A stretch of 64,000 bases of DNA from Streptomyces abikoensis (lineage in GTDB: Bacteria; Actinomycetota; Actinomycetes; Streptomycetales; Streptomycetaceae): assembly GCF_014648775.1 (NCBI RefSeq), contig NZ_BMRT01000010.1:186001-250000 (forward strand), given 5' to 3'. This document shows positions 1 through 8,942 of the stretch, one piece after another. The notes below the pieces were generated by a model. It saw nothing but the letters and a program-made list of their open reading frames with translations, was not told the DNA's origin and did not search any database. The translations under genes were made by a program, and so were the position numbers. Each line of letters starts with the position of its first letter. The stretch's first letter is position 1.

Positions 1-1182
1 ACGCCCTGGTTCGCGGACGTCGTCACCCAGGCGGGGCTCACCGCCGTCCCCGTCGGCCGGGACTACGACCTGTGGAAGCTGCTCGACCGCAGCATGCACA
101 CCCTCCCCGACTGGTCCTACCGCCCGGAGTACGGCCTGCCCGCGCCCTACGACGCGGCCCACGAACCGGACCGGGCCACGTGGGAGCACCTGACCGAGGG
201 CTACGAGCGGATCGTCTCGCTCTGGCACAAGCCCGCGAGCTTCCCGATGATCGCCGACCTCGTGCGCTTCGCCCGGCAGTGGGGGCCCGACCTGATCCTC
301 TGGGAGCCGCTGGCCATGGCGGGCCCCATCGCCGCCGAGGCGTGCGGCGCCGCGCACGGCCGGCTGCTGTGGAGCGTCGACGTGTTCGGCGCGACCCGCC
401 GGCGGTTCCTGCGGCTCAAGGAGCGGCGACCGGAGGGCGAACGCGTCGACCCCCTCGCCGACTGGCTCGGCGGCTACGCGCGCATGTACGGCGGCGAGTT
501 CAGCGAGTCCATGGTCACGGGCCAGTTCACCGTCGACCAGCTCCCGGCGTCGCTCGCGACGGACGGCCTCCCCGGCCGGCTGCCCCTGCGGTTCGTGCCC
601 TACGGCGGCCCGGCCGTGCTGCCCAAGTGGCTGTGGACCCGGCCCGAACGGCCCCGGGTGGCGCTGACGATGGGGCTCAGCTCGACGGACCACGACGCGG
701 GCTACGCGATCGACGTGCAGGGCGTCCTGGACGCGCTGGACGGCCTCGACGTCGAGATCGTCGCGACGGTCGCGGACGCCGAGCGCCACAAGCTCGCGCG
801 GGTGCCGGCCAACGCCCGGCTGGTGCCCTACGTGCCGCTGCACGACCTGGCCCGCACCTGCGACCTGGCCATCCACCACGGCGGCTTCGGCACGTTCCTC
901 ACCTTCGCCCGCCACCCCGTCCCCCAGCTGCTGCTGCCGTGGGACTTCGACGGGCCGGTCCTGGGCCGCCGGGCCGCCGAGCAGGGCGGCTCGCTCGCGA
1001 TCCGGGCCGACGAGGCCACCGCGGAGTCCGTCCGCGCGGCCGTGCTGCGGCTGCTGACCGAGCCCGCCTTCAAGGAGCGGGCGACGGCGCTGCGGGACGA
1101 GATCGACGCGACGCCGAGCCCCAACGAGCTCGTCCCCCGCCTGGAGGAGCTCACGGCCGCCCACCGCTCCACCACCCGCTGA
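1..1182 (+). CDS. EryCIII-type glycosyltransferase, 5' end outside window
   Basis: The reading frame is already open at base 1 (TPWFADVVTQAGL...), so the start lies upstream and 393 codons are visible. This is a GT-B fold, GT1-family transferase of the macrolide/aromatic type, which moves an activated deoxysugar (dTDP-sugar) to a natural-product acceptor in the cytoplasm. The nucleotide-sugar binding motif HHGGFGT is near visible residue 291, followed by LLLPWDFDGP, comparable to the HHGGTGT...WDD region of EryCIII. It is the first of four tandem paralogues. The 20-bp junction to the next gene is almost the same as the junction between the third and fourth, which points to tandem duplication. 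Acceptor and sugar cannot be read from sequence. No EryCII-like auxiliary protein is seen beside it. Confidence 0.9.
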   Translation, partial: TPWFADVVTQAGLTAVPVGRDYDLWKLLDRSMHTLPDWSYRPEYGLPAPYDAAHEPDRATWEHLTEGYERIVSLWHKPASFPMIADLVRFARQWGPDLILWEPLAMAGPIAAEACGAAHGRLLWSVDVFGATRRRFLRLKERRPEGERVDPLADWLGGYARMYGGEFSESMVTGQFTVDQLPASLATDGLPGRLPLRFVPYGGPAVLPKWLWTRPERPRVALTMGLSSTDHDAGYAIDVQGVLDALDGLDVEIVATVADAERHKLARVPANARLVPYVPLHDLARTCDLAIHHGGFGTFLTFARHPVPQLLLPWDFDGPVLGRRAAEQGGSLAIRADEATAESVRAAVLRLLTEPAFKERATALRDEIDATPSPNELVPRLEELTAAHRSTTR

Positions 1183-1202
1183 ACCACCCGTGAGGTAGCC
1201 CC

Positions 1203-2483
1203 ATGCGCGTCCTGTTCGCGACCAGCCCGCACAAGAGCGTCTTCCAGTACATGGTGCCGATGGCCTGGGCGCTGCGCACCGCCGGCCACGAGGTGCGCTT
1301 CGCGAGCCGGCACGCGCTCACGGAGACGATCACCCAGGCCGGGCTGACGGCCGTGCCCGTCGGCCGGCGCGGCAATCCCTTCCGGCTGCTCGACATGGTC
1401 GACCCGCAGGTGATCGCCGACGCGCGGGTGGGGCTGCCCACGCCGTGGGACGTGACCGAGGACCCGGCGCGGGCGACCTGGGCGGGGCTGCTCGACGGCT
1501 ACCGCCTCGCCGTCGGGTCGCTGCGCGAGGACAACTTCCCCGTGATCGGCGACCTGGTGGCGTACGCCCGGCACTGGCGGCCGGACCTGGTGATCTGGGA
1601 GCCGTTCTGCTACGCCGGGCCCATCGCCGCCGAGGCCGTGGGCGCGGCCCACGCCCGCCTGCTCTTCGGCGTCGACGTCTTCGGCGTCGCGCGCGAGCAC
1701 TTCCTCCGCCTCAAGGAGCGGCAGCCGGAGGGCGGGCGCGAAGACCCCCTCGCCGAGTGGCTCGGCGGCTACGCGCGCAAGCACGGCGGCGAGTTCACCG
1801 AGTCCATGGCCACCGGGCACTTCACCATCGACCAGTTCCCCGCCAGCCTGCAGGTCGAGGCGCCCGGACTCGCCTATGAACGCGCCCAGTTCATCCCCTA
1901 CGGCGGCCCGGCCGTCGTACCGGACTGGCTGCGCCGGGCGCCGGAACGGCCGCGCGTCGGGATCACCATGGGCCTGACGGCCACCGACGTCTACAGCGGC
2001 TACACCGTCAACACTCAGGACGTCCTCGACTCGCTCGCCGACCTCGACATCGAGGTCGTGGCGACCATCGCCGACGAGGAGAAGGCCAAGCTGAAGCGGA
2101 TCCCGGCCAACGCCCGGCTCGTGCCCTACGTCCCCCTCCACGCCCTCGCCCCCACCTGCGACGCGGTCATCCACCACGCGGGCGCCGCCACACTCGCGAC
2201 CGTCGCCCGGCACCCGGTCCCGCACCTTTCCCTGCACTACCACTGGGACCAGCCGATCCTCGCCCGGAAGCTCGCCGCGCACGGCGCGGGACTGGAGCTC
2301 CACACCGGCGAGGCCACCGGCCGGGCCGTCCGCGAGCACGTCGTCCGGCTGCTGACCGAGCCGTCCTTCCGCGAGCGGGCGGCGGCGCTGCGCGACGAGA
2401 CCCTCGCCCTGCCCACCCCCAACCAGCTCGTCCCCCGCCTCGAAGAACTCACCGCACGGCACCGCCGCGCCACCACCGTCTGA
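1203..2483 (+). CDS. EryCIII-type glycosyltransferase (tandem copy 2)
   Basis: This 426-residue protein is a full-length GT1/MGT-type glycosyltransferase starting MRVLFATSPHKSVF. The ATG follows GAGGTAG at good spacing. The N-terminal acceptor domain carries the block FGVAREHFLRLKERQPEGG, nearly identical to copy 3. The C-terminal sugar-nucleotide site reads HHAGAAT (near residue 324) where relatives have HHxGxGT, so the last conserved Gly is Ala, and the next segment is HYHWDQP. These changes may alter donor choice or activity. It belongs to the four-gene glycosyltransferase array and is only 20 bp from copy 1 and 13 bp from copy 3, so they are surely co-transcribed. It probably attaches one of the deoxysugars made by enzymes encoded further right; which one is unknown. 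Confidence 0.9.
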   Translation: MRVLFATSPHKSVFQYMVPMAWALRTAGHEVRFASRHALTETITQAGLTAVPVGRRGNPFRLLDMVDPQVIADARVGLPTPWDVTEDPARATWAGLLDGYRLAVGSLREDNFPVIGDLVAYARHWRPDLVIWEPFCYAGPIAAEAVGAAHARLLFGVDVFGVAREHFLRLKERQPEGGREDPLAEWLGGYARKHGGEFTESMATGHFTIDQFPASLQVEAPGLAYERAQFIPYGGPAVVPDWLRRAPERPRVGITMGLTATDVYSGYTVNTQDVLDSLADLDIEVVATIADEEKAKLKRIPANARLVPYVPLHALAPTCDAVIHHAGAATLATVARHPVPHLSLHYHWDQPILARKLAAHGAGLELHTGEATGRAVREHVVRLLTEPSFRERAAALRDETLALPTPNQLVPRLEELTARHRRATTV

Positions 2484-2496
2484 TCAGAGGGACACC

Positions 2497-3774
2497 ATGC
2501 GCATTCTCTTCACCGCCATCCCCGAAAAGACGATCTTCATGGGGATGGTGCCGCTGGCCTGGGCACTGCGGAACGCCGGTCACGACGTCCGCGTGGCGAG
2601 CCAGCCCTCGTTCGCCGGGACGATCACCCAGGCCGGGCTGACGGCCGTGCCCGTCGGCCGGGACAGCGACCTCTTCCGCACCGCCCGGATGGAGCCCGAG
2701 GCGCTGGAGGAGGCCCGTGCGGGCCTCCACTCGCCGTGGGACGTGACCGAGGACCCCGCGAGGGCCACGTGGGACCACATGTACGCCGGGTACTACGACA
2801 TGGTCGAGAAGGGCCACAAGCCGGAGAACTTCCCGATGATCGCCGGACTGGTGGAGTACGCCCGGCACTGGAAGCCCGACCTGGTGATCTGGAACCCGCT
2901 CACCCTCGCCGGGCCCATCGCCGCCGAGGCCGTCGGCGCCGCCCACGCCCGCCTCCTCTTCGGCATCGACGTCTTCGGCGTCGCCCGCGAGCACTTCCTC
3001 CGCCTCAAGGAACAGCGGCCGGAGGGGGAGCGCGAGGACCCCCTCGCGGACTGGCTGGGCGCCTACGCGCGCAAGCACGGCGGCGAGTTCACCGAGTCCA
3101 TGACCACCGGGCACTTCACCATCGACCAGTTCCCGGCGAGCCTCCAGACCGAGGCACCCGGACTCCACTACGAGCGCACGCAGTTCATCCCCTACGGCGG
3201 CCCGGCCGAGACCCCGAAGTGGCTGTGGCGGAAGCCGGAGCGCCCCCGCGTCGGCATCACCATGGGCCTGAGCGCCACCGAGCTCTTCAACGGCTACGCG
3301 CACAGCACCCAGGACCTGCTGGACGCCCTGGCCGACCTGGACGCCGACATCGTCGCCACCATCGCCGACGACGAGAAGGCCAAGCTGAAGCGGATCCCCG
3401 ACAACGCCCGCCTCGTGCCCTACGTCCCCCTCCACGCCCTCGCCCCCACCTGCGACGCGATCATCCACCACGCGGGCGCCGGCACCCTGGCCACCGTCAG
3501 CCGCTACGGCGTGCCCCAGCTGTCGGTGCCCCACCACTTCGACGAGCCGCTGTTCGCCCGCAGGCTCGCCGAGCAGGGCACCGGACTGGCGCTGGCCCCC
3601 CGGGACGCCGGCGGCGAGAACATCCGCGCGCACGTCCTGCGACTGCTCACCGAGCCGTCCTTCCGCGAGCGCGCCGCCGCCCTCCGCGACGAGATCCACG
3701 CCCTGCCCTCCCCCAACGAGCTCGTCCCCCGCGTCGAGGAGCTCACGGCCGCACACCGCTCCACCACCCGCTGA
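2497..3774 (+). CDS. EryCIII-type glycosyltransferase (tandem copy 3)
   Basis: A 425-residue GT1-family glycosyltransferase, MRILFTAIPEKTIF at the start, with ATG preceded by AGAGGGACACC. It has the intact donor motif HHAGAGT near residue 323 followed by SVPHHFDEP. Long stretches in the middle (FGVAREHFLRLKEQRPEG, HGGEFTESMTTGHFTID) match copy 2 almost residue for residue, while the first 100 residues (acceptor side) differ more. That is what is expected if recent duplicates are diverging in acceptor recognition. Role: transfer of a dTDP-deoxysugar in assembly of the glycosylated product. Substrate cannot be assigned. Confidence 0.9.
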   Translation: MRILFTAIPEKTIFMGMVPLAWALRNAGHDVRVASQPSFAGTITQAGLTAVPVGRDSDLFRTARMEPEALEEARAGLHSPWDVTEDPARATWDHMYAGYYDMVEKGHKPENFPMIAGLVEYARHWKPDLVIWNPLTLAGPIAAEAVGAAHARLLFGIDVFGVAREHFLRLKEQRPEGEREDPLADWLGAYARKHGGEFTESMTTGHFTIDQFPASLQTEAPGLHYERTQFIPYGGPAETPKWLWRKPERPRVGITMGLSATELFNGYAHSTQDLLDALADLDADIVATIADDEKAKLKRIPDNARLVPYVPLHALAPTCDAIIHHAGAGTLATVSRYGVPQLSVPHHFDEPLFARRLAEQGTGLALAPRDAGGENIRAHVLRLLTEPSFRERAAALRDEIHALPSPNELVPRVEELTAAHRSTTR

Positions 3775-3793
3775 ACCACCGTGAGGTAGACCC

Positions 3794-5065
3794 ATGCGCG
3801 TCCTGTTCACCTGCTATCCCGAGCGCACCCACTTCCTGCTCATGGCCCCGCTGGCCTGGGCGCTGCGCACCGCCGGCCACGACGTCCGGGTGGCGTGCCA
3901 GCCCAAGATGACGGCGGCCATCAACCAGGCGGGGCTCACGGCGGTGCCCGTCGGCAGCGACCGGGACCTGTGGCAGATCATCGGCCGCCGCCCCGGCCGG
4001 CCCGGCGCGCGGAAGCAGCCGGGCCTGTCCGAGCCGTACGACGCCGTGGAGCGCCGGACCGAGGACATCACCCTCGCGTACCTGCGCGAGGGCTACCGGC
4101 TGCAGACCGACAGCTGGCACAAGATGACCAACGTCCCGCTGACGGGCGCGCTCGTCGAGTACGCCCGGCACTGGAAGCCCGACCTGGTGCTGTGGGAGCC
4201 CCTCACCTTCGCCGGGGCGATCGCGGCGCAGGCCGTCGGCGCGGCCCACGGCCGGATGCTGATCGGCGCGGACGTCTACGGCGTCGCACGCCGCCACTTC
4301 GTCCGGCTCGCCGCCGGGCAGCCGGGCGGCGAGGGGAGCGACCCGCTCGGCGAGTGGCTGGGCGGCTACGCCCGCCGGTACGGCGGGGAGTTCACGGAGG
4401 AGCTGGTCACCGGGCAGTTCGGCCTCGACCTGCTGCCGCCGTCCCTGCAGGTCCACGCGCCCGGCCTCGACTACCGGTCGCTGCGCTTCACCCCGTACGG
4501 GGGCCCGGCGGTCGTGCCGAAGTGGCTGTGGGAGCGCCCCGAGCGGCCCCGGGTGGCGCTGACGCTCGGGCTCACGGTCACCGACCACGCCATCGGCTAC
4601 GCGATCGACGTGCAGGAGATCCTGGACTCGGTCGCCGACCTGGACATCGAGCTGGTCGCGACGATCAGCGACGAGGCCCGGGGGAAGCTGGAGCGGGTCC
4701 CGGACAACGCCCGGCTGGTGCCCTACGTGCCGATGCAGGCCCTGCTGCCCACCTGCTCGGCGATCATCCACCACGCCGGTGTGGGCACCCTCAACACCGC
4801 CGCGTTCTACGGCGTTCCACAGCTGACCGTGCCCTGGGACGTCGACCAGCCGCTGCTGTCGGACCGCCTGGCCGCGCAGGGGGCGGGGCTCACCACCCAC
4901 TCGACGCGGGCCACCGGGGCGATCGTCCGGGAGAGCCTGCTGCGGCTGCTCGGCGAGCCGTCCTTCCGCGAGCGCGCCGCCGCGCTGCGGGACGAGATGC
5001 TCGCCGTGCCGAGCGCCAACGACACCGTTCCCTTCCTGGAGGAACGGGCGGCCGCCGCCCGGTGA
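3794..5065 (+). CDS. EryCIII-type glycosyltransferase (tandem copy 4)
   Basis: A 423-residue GT1-family glycosyltransferase, the last gene of the array. The ATG lies 19 bp after the copy-3 stop, and the junction (CCACCACCCGCTGAACCACC then GTGAGGTAG) repeats the copy 1/2 junction. Donor motif HHAGVGT near residue 325 is followed by TVPWDVDQP, closest in pattern to copy 1 (LPWDFDGP). It is more divergent than copies 2 and 3 in the middle region (GVARRHFVRLAAGQPGG), so the array is not a simple one-step amplification. After its stop a GC-rich stretch (5080-5127) separates it from the convergent yqeB-like gene. Cytoplasmic; substrates unknown. Confidence 0.9.
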   Translation: MRVLFTCYPERTHFLLMAPLAWALRTAGHDVRVACQPKMTAAINQAGLTAVPVGSDRDLWQIIGRRPGRPGARKQPGLSEPYDAVERRTEDITLAYLREGYRLQTDSWHKMTNVPLTGALVEYARHWKPDLVLWEPLTFAGAIAAQAVGAAHGRMLIGADVYGVARRHFVRLAAGQPGGEGSDPLGEWLGGYARRYGGEFTEELVTGQFGLDLLPPSLQVHAPGLDYRSLRFTPYGGPAVVPKWLWERPERPRVALTLGLTVTDHAIGYAIDVQEILDSVADLDIELVATISDEARGKLERVPDNARLVPYVPMQALLPTCSAIIHHAGVGTLNTAAFYGVPQLTVPWDVDQPLLSDRLAAQGAGLTTHSTRATGAIVRESLLRLLGEPSFRERAAALRDEMLAVPSANDTVPFLEERAAAAR

Positions 5066-5127
5066 GCACGACGCGCGAACGCCCCGGCCGCCGGAGGCGG
5101 TCGGGGCGCTGCCGGTACGGGCGCGGG

Positions 5128-5829
5128 CTAGCGGAGCGTCCGCCAGTACTGGCGCTTGTCCTGGTCGCGCACGACGACGCCGACGCGGGCCAGCTCCGTC
5201 TTCAGCTCGGCGGCCTCCATCTTGGCGCCGGGCTTCCGCAGCGCCTCCGCGCGGGCCTTCAGCAGGGTGTTGGCGCGCTCGGCCAGCTCGGGGACCTCGG
5301 CTATCCACAGCCGGAAGTCCTGCTTGTACGGGTCCTCGTCCGCCCAGGCGTAGCCGTGGGCGGCGAAGGCGGCGGCGAGGCGCGCCCGGTCCTGGTCGCA
5401 GTCCTCCCGGGCGAGCTCCTCGGTGCCGGGGCCGAGGAGGACGAGCTGCTTGCCGTCCCGGAAGGCCAGGGCGATGTCGGCGCCCGGGACGACGCGCGGC
5501 TCGCCCTTGCGGATGAGCTCCACCCGGTCGTCGTGCACGGCGACGGACAGCTCGCTGAACTTCACGGCCACGCCCGCGACGAGGCCGACGAGGCCGCCCA
5601 GGGCGATCGCCCCGATCGTCAGGCCCGGCTCGGGGATCGCCGTGACGAGCTTGGCCGGGCCCTGCAGCGGCGCCCAGGGCAGGGTCACCAGCCACTTCGC
5701 GACCGCCTTTATCAGCCAGCCGAGGCCGGCGCCGAGCAGGGCGAAGACGACGCAGACGAGTACCTGGCCCCAGACCGGCTCGGCGACCACGGTGGGCCCG
5801 GCCTGCTGCGGATACCGCTTCTCGGACAT
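5128..5829 (-). CDS. YqeB-like membrane protein
   Basis: A 233-residue protein with two hydrophobic stretches in the first 110 residues (VWGQVLVCVVFALLGAGLG; then TIGAIALGGLVGLVAGVAV), a middle part with a PH-like pattern (VHDDRVELIRKGEPRVVP) and a C-terminal helical piece ending VGVVVRDQDKRQYWRTLR. That end resembles the C-terminal domain shared by cysteinyl-tRNA synthetases and the Bacillus YqeB family. By family knowledge it is a conserved membrane protein of unknown function. It lies convergent to the glycosyltransferase array and downstream of the histidine kinase on the same strand, with a 72-bp gap, so it may be its operon partner. A biosynthetic role is not supported; it may simply be trapped in the cluster. 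Confidence 0.8.
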   Translation of the reverse strand: MSEKRYPQQAGPTVVAEPVWGQVLVCVVFALLGAGLGWLIKAVAKWLVTLPWAPLQGPAKLVTAIPEPGLTIGAIALGGLVGLVAGVAVKFSELSVAVHDDRVELIRKGEPRVVPGADIALAFRDGKQLVLLGPGTEELAREDCDQDRARLAAAFAAHGYAWADEDPYKQDFRLWIAEVPELAERANTLLKARAEALRKPGAKMEAAELKTELARVGVVVRDQDKRQYWRTLR

Positions 5830-5901
5830 GGGGGGATCACTCCAACCGCTCGAACAACTCTGACTAGGGGGTGGTGGCGACTAAAGAGGCGCGGGGCGCC
5901 G

Positions 5902-7059
5902 TCAGGGCCAGGGCAGGCAGGCCGTGATCTGCCAGCCGCCGCTGCCGTCCGGCCCGTACTCCAGGCGGCCGCCGGCCAGCGCGACGCGCTCGGCGAGTCC
6001 GGCCAGGCCCTGGCCGGGCGGTGCGGCGGGCACCGGCGCCGGGTCGCGCGGCTGCCGGGGCCCCGGCGCCGCGTTGGTCACCGCGACCGTCAGCCCCTCG
6101 CCGGCCTTTCCGCTCACCTGGACGCTGACGGCCGCGCCGTAGGCGTGCTTGCGGGCGTTGGTCAGCGCCTCCTGGACGACCCGGTAGGCGGTGCGGCCGA
6201 TCGTCTCGGGCGCGGCCTCCGGGACCTCCTCCAGCAGCTTCACCCGCATCCCGGCCCGCCCGGACTCGGCGACGAGCCGGTGGACGTCGGCGAGGGTGGG
6301 CTGCGGCGGGCCGTCCACCGGGGCGCGCAGCACGCCGAGCACCTCGCGGAGGTCCTGGAGCGCCTGGTGGGCGCTCTGCCGGATGACGCCCGCCGCGCGG
6401 GCGACCTCCTCCGGGGACGCGTCGGTGCGGTACTCCAGGGCACCCGCGTGGAGGCTCAGCAGGGAGAGCCGGTGGCCGAGGACGTCGTGCATCTCGCGGG
6501 CCACAGCCTCGCGGGTCCGCATCTGGGCCTGTTCCGCGCGCAGTTCGGCCTCCGCGACCATCCGGTCGCGCAACTGCCTGCGGTGGGAGACGAACAGGCC
6601 CCAGCTGACCGCGCTGGCCTGCACGATCATGCCGAAGACCAGGTACTGGAACCCGGACAGCAGCGGGTCGGGCCGGAAGAAGACATCCGCGACCACGGGC
6701 ACCAGACCCGCCAGATAAACCAGCGCGGTCGTCCGGGATTTCCTCTGGACGGCCACGCTGAACAGCGCGACGAGCATCGCGCCCGCGACCATCTCGAAAA
6801 ACACCGAAAGGACGATCAAAACCAGCGCGAGATGCACCGGCCAGCGGCGGCGCAGCCACAACAGACCGCAGCCGACCGCGCCGGCTATCTGCTCGGCCTT
6901 GAACATCGCGTCCGGTGCGGAATCCGGCCCGCCGTGCAGCCTGCTCTTCGCGATCGCCATTCCGTAGGCCACCGCGAGGAGAAAGAAGACGGTGTCCACG
7001 GTCCATTCCCGTGGGCCGCGCCTGGGGGCGGCCTCGGCCGCGCTCGAAGCATCTGACAC
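5902..7059 (-). CDS. Orphan two-component sensor histidine kinase (HPK7 type)
   Basis: A 385-residue sensor kinase. Residues ~25-165 form several membrane segments (FFLLAVAYGM, HLALVLIVLSVFFEMV, TTALVYLAGLVPV, YLVFGMIVQASAVSWGL). Next comes a DHp domain with the HPK7-style H-box REMHDVLGHRLSLLSLH (His near residue 190) and a C-terminal HATPase domain with VVQEALTNARKHA (N-box) and GQGLAGLAERV (G-box). Such kinases normally act with a LuxR/NarL-type regulator encoded next door, but none is present anywhere in this window. GTG at 7059 was chosen because it opens the domain immediately before the first hydrophobic region (VSDASSAAEAAPRR) and fits the frame; the ribosome site is weak. It is divergent from the caffeate hydroxylase gene and shares with it a promoter region carrying a direct repeat and a palindrome. 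Confidence 0.87.
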   Translation of the reverse strand: MSDASSAAEAAPRRGPREWTVDTVFFLLAVAYGMAIAKSRLHGGPDSAPDAMFKAEQIAGAVGCGLLWLRRRWPVHLALVLIVLSVFFEMVAGAMLVALFSVAVQRKSRTTALVYLAGLVPVVADVFFRPDPLLSGFQYLVFGMIVQASAVSWGLFVSHRRQLRDRMVAEAELRAEQAQMRTREAVAREMHDVLGHRLSLLSLHAGALEYRTDASPEEVARAAGVIRQSAHQALQDLREVLGVLRAPVDGPPQPTLADVHRLVAESGRAGMRVKLLEEVPEAAPETIGRTAYRVVQEALTNARKHAYGAAVSVQVSGKAGEGLTVAVTNAAPGPRQPRDPAPVPAAPPGQGLAGLAERVALAGGRLEYGPDGSGGWQITACLPWP

Positions 7060-7110
7060 GGTCCGGACTTTACCGCCCGGAACCCTTCCCGAAAGGGGTC
7101 CGGGCCAGGG

Positions 7111-7159
7111 ACGATACCTTGGTAGGGCCGATCGGGGCCGCGAACGATACCTCGGTAGG
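7111..7159. promoter_or_regulatory. Two 16-bp direct repeats 33 bp apart
   Basis: ACGATACCTTGGTAGG (7111-7126) and ACGATACCTCGGTAGG (7144-7159) differ at one base. They are spaced 33 bp, about three helical turns, on the same face of the DNA. Each contains the inverted element TACC-NN-GGTA, so each could bind a dimer. They sit 50-100 bp upstream of the histidine kinase start and 240-285 bp upstream of the hydroxylase. The architecture fits a response-regulator or other dimeric activator site, likely autoregulating the kinase gene. The binding protein is unknown. Confidence 0.55.
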
Positions 7160-7215
7160 ACCGCCCCGGACTTCCGTAGCCGGCGGCGCCCCGGGGGAGG
7201 CGCCGGACGGCCCCT

Positions 7216-7239
7216 CGTCGTCCCGCCGGCGGGACGACG
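7216..7239. promoter_or_regulatory. 24-bp perfect palindrome, copy A of cluster operator
   Basis: A perfect 12+12 palindrome centred at 7227/7228 with core GTCCCGCCGGCGGGAC, flanked symmetrically by CGTC/GACG. The same 16-bp core, with one mismatch each, recurs at 16003-16018 and 30580-30595, always in a divergent intergenic region of this cluster. It lies between the kinase gene and the caffeate hydroxylase gene. Read as the operator of an unidentified cluster regulator (inference from recurrence). Confidence 0.6.
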
Positions 7240-7395
7240 GCCCCACCGCCGGGAATTGCCCGGCGCGGACCGTACGCAATTCCCTCGCCGAATCGCCCTC
7301 CCCGCATTGTCCACGGCCTCGCGCTGCCCGTTTCCCGCAATCGCCGAAAACGCATCGACCAGGCTGACCGCAGAATTCCCCGAGAGAAGGCCGAG

Positions 7396-8931
7396 TTGAC
7401 GACAGCGAACGACGTCCGCCCCATGACCGGGGAGGAGTACCTGGATTCCCTGCGCGACGGACGGGAGGTCTGGTTCCGCGGCGAGCGCGTCCGGGACGTC
7501 ACCACCCACCCCGCCTTCCGCAACAGCGCCCGGTCCGTCGCCCAGCTCTACGACGCCCTCCACGACCCCGAGGCCAAGGGCACGCTGAGCGTCCCCACCG
7601 ACACCGGCAACGGCGGCTTCACCCACCCGTTCTTCAAGACCGCCCGCACCTCCGAGGACCTCGTCACCGCGCGCGACGCGATCGTCTCCTGGCAGCGGCT
7701 GGTCTACGGCTGGATGGGCCGCACCCCCGACTACAAGGCCGCGTTCTTCGGCACGCTCGACGCCAACGCCGACTTCTACGGCCCGTACGCCGACAACGCG
7801 CGCACCTGGTACAAGCGGGCGCAGGAACGGGTCCTGTACTTCAACCACGCGATCGTCCACCCGCCCGTGGACCGCGACCGGCCGGCCGACCGGACCGCCG
7901 ACGTGTGCGTGCACGTCGAGGAGGAGACCGACGCCGGGCTGATCGTCTCGGGCGCCAAGGTCGTGGCCACCAACTCCGCGATCACCAACGCCAATCTCAT
8001 CGCCCACATGGGCCTGCCGCTGCGCGACAAGCGCTTCGGCGCCGTCTTCACCGTGCCCATGGGCACCCCCGGCCTCAAGCTGATCTGCCGCACCTCCTAC
8101 GAGATGCAGGCGGCGGTCCTGGGCAGCCCCTTCGACTACCCGCTGTCGAGCCGGCTGGACGAGAACGACTCCATCATGGTCTTCGACCGGGTGCTGGTCC
8201 CCTGGGAGAACGTCCTCATGTACGACGCGAGCGCGGCCAACGCGTTCGCCACCCGGTCCGGCTTCCTGGAGCGCTTCACCTTCCACGGCTGCACCCGCCT
8301 CGCGGTCAAGCTCGACTTCATCGCCGGCTGTCTGCTCAAGGCGGTCGAGGCGACCGGCACCTCCGGCTTCCGGGGCGTCCAGGCGCAGATCGGCGAGGTG
8401 CTGAACTGGCGCGACATGTTCTGGGGCCTGTCGGATGCCATGGCCAAGTCGCCCACCGACTGGCACGGCGGCTCCGTGCAGCCCAACCTCGACTACGGCC
8501 TGGCCTACCGCACCTTCATGGGCATCGGCTACCCGCGCGTCCGCGAGATCGTCCAGCAGACCGTCGGCAGCGGCCTGATCTACCTCAACTCCCACTCCAG
8601 CGACTGGAAGAACCCCGAGGTCCGCCCCTACCTGGACCGCTACCTGCGCGGCTCGCGCGGCATCCAGGCCATCGACCGGGTGAAGCTCCTCAAACTGCTC
8701 TGGGACGCCACCGGCACCGAGTTCGCCGGCCGCCACGAGCTGTACGAGCGGAACTACGGCGGCGACCACGAGGGCATCCGCGTGCAGACCCTCCTCAGCT
8801 ACCAGGCGCGCGGCAAGGCCGACGCCCTGAAGGGCTTCGCGGACCGCTGCATGTCCGAGTACGACCTCGACGGCTGGACCCGGCCCGACCTGTTCGGCCC
8901 CGGCGACCTGCCGCCGGCCGACCACCGCTGA
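7396..8931 (+). CDS. Sam5-like 4-coumarate 3-hydroxylase (HpaB family, FADH2-dependent)
   Basis: A 511-residue flavin-dependent aromatic monooxygenase of the 4-hydroxyphenylacetate 3-hydroxylase (HpaB) family. It begins MTGEEYLDSLRDGREV after a short lead, and keeps family blocks such as WMGRTPDYKAAFFGTLDAN, FNHAIVHPPVDRDRPAD, FTFHGCTRLAVKLDFIAG and RNYGGDHEGIRVQ. From memory it follows Sam5, the 4-coumarate 3-hydroxylase of saccharomicin biosynthesis, closely along its whole length. Predicted reaction: p-coumarate (free or activated) to caffeate using FADH2 and O2. TTG at 7396 is taken as start because GAGAGAAGG lies just upstream. Needs a flavin reductase; no HpaC-like gene is in the window, so a host reductase must serve. 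It pairs functionally with the ammonia-lyase at 34053. Leads the operon with the Dap genes (11 bp gap). Confidence 0.9.
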   Translation: MTTANDVRPMTGEEYLDSLRDGREVWFRGERVRDVTTHPAFRNSARSVAQLYDALHDPEAKGTLSVPTDTGNGGFTHPFFKTARTSEDLVTARDAIVSWQRLVYGWMGRTPDYKAAFFGTLDANADFYGPYADNARTWYKRAQERVLYFNHAIVHPPVDRDRPADRTADVCVHVEEETDAGLIVSGAKVVATNSAITNANLIAHMGLPLRDKRFGAVFTVPMGTPGLKLICRTSYEMQAAVLGSPFDYPLSSRLDENDSIMVFDRVLVPWENVLMYDASAANAFATRSGFLERFTFHGCTRLAVKLDFIAGCLLKAVEATGTSGFRGVQAQIGEVLNWRDMFWGLSDAMAKSPTDWHGGSVQPNLDYGLAYRTFMGIGYPRVREIVQQTVGSGLIYLNSHSSDWKNPEVRPYLDRYLRGSRGIQAIDRVKLLKLLWDATGTEFAGRHELYERNYGGDHEGIRVQTLLSYQARGKADALKGFADRCMSEYDLDGWTRPDLFGPGDLPPADHR

Positions 8932-8942
8932 AGGGGGAGGCG

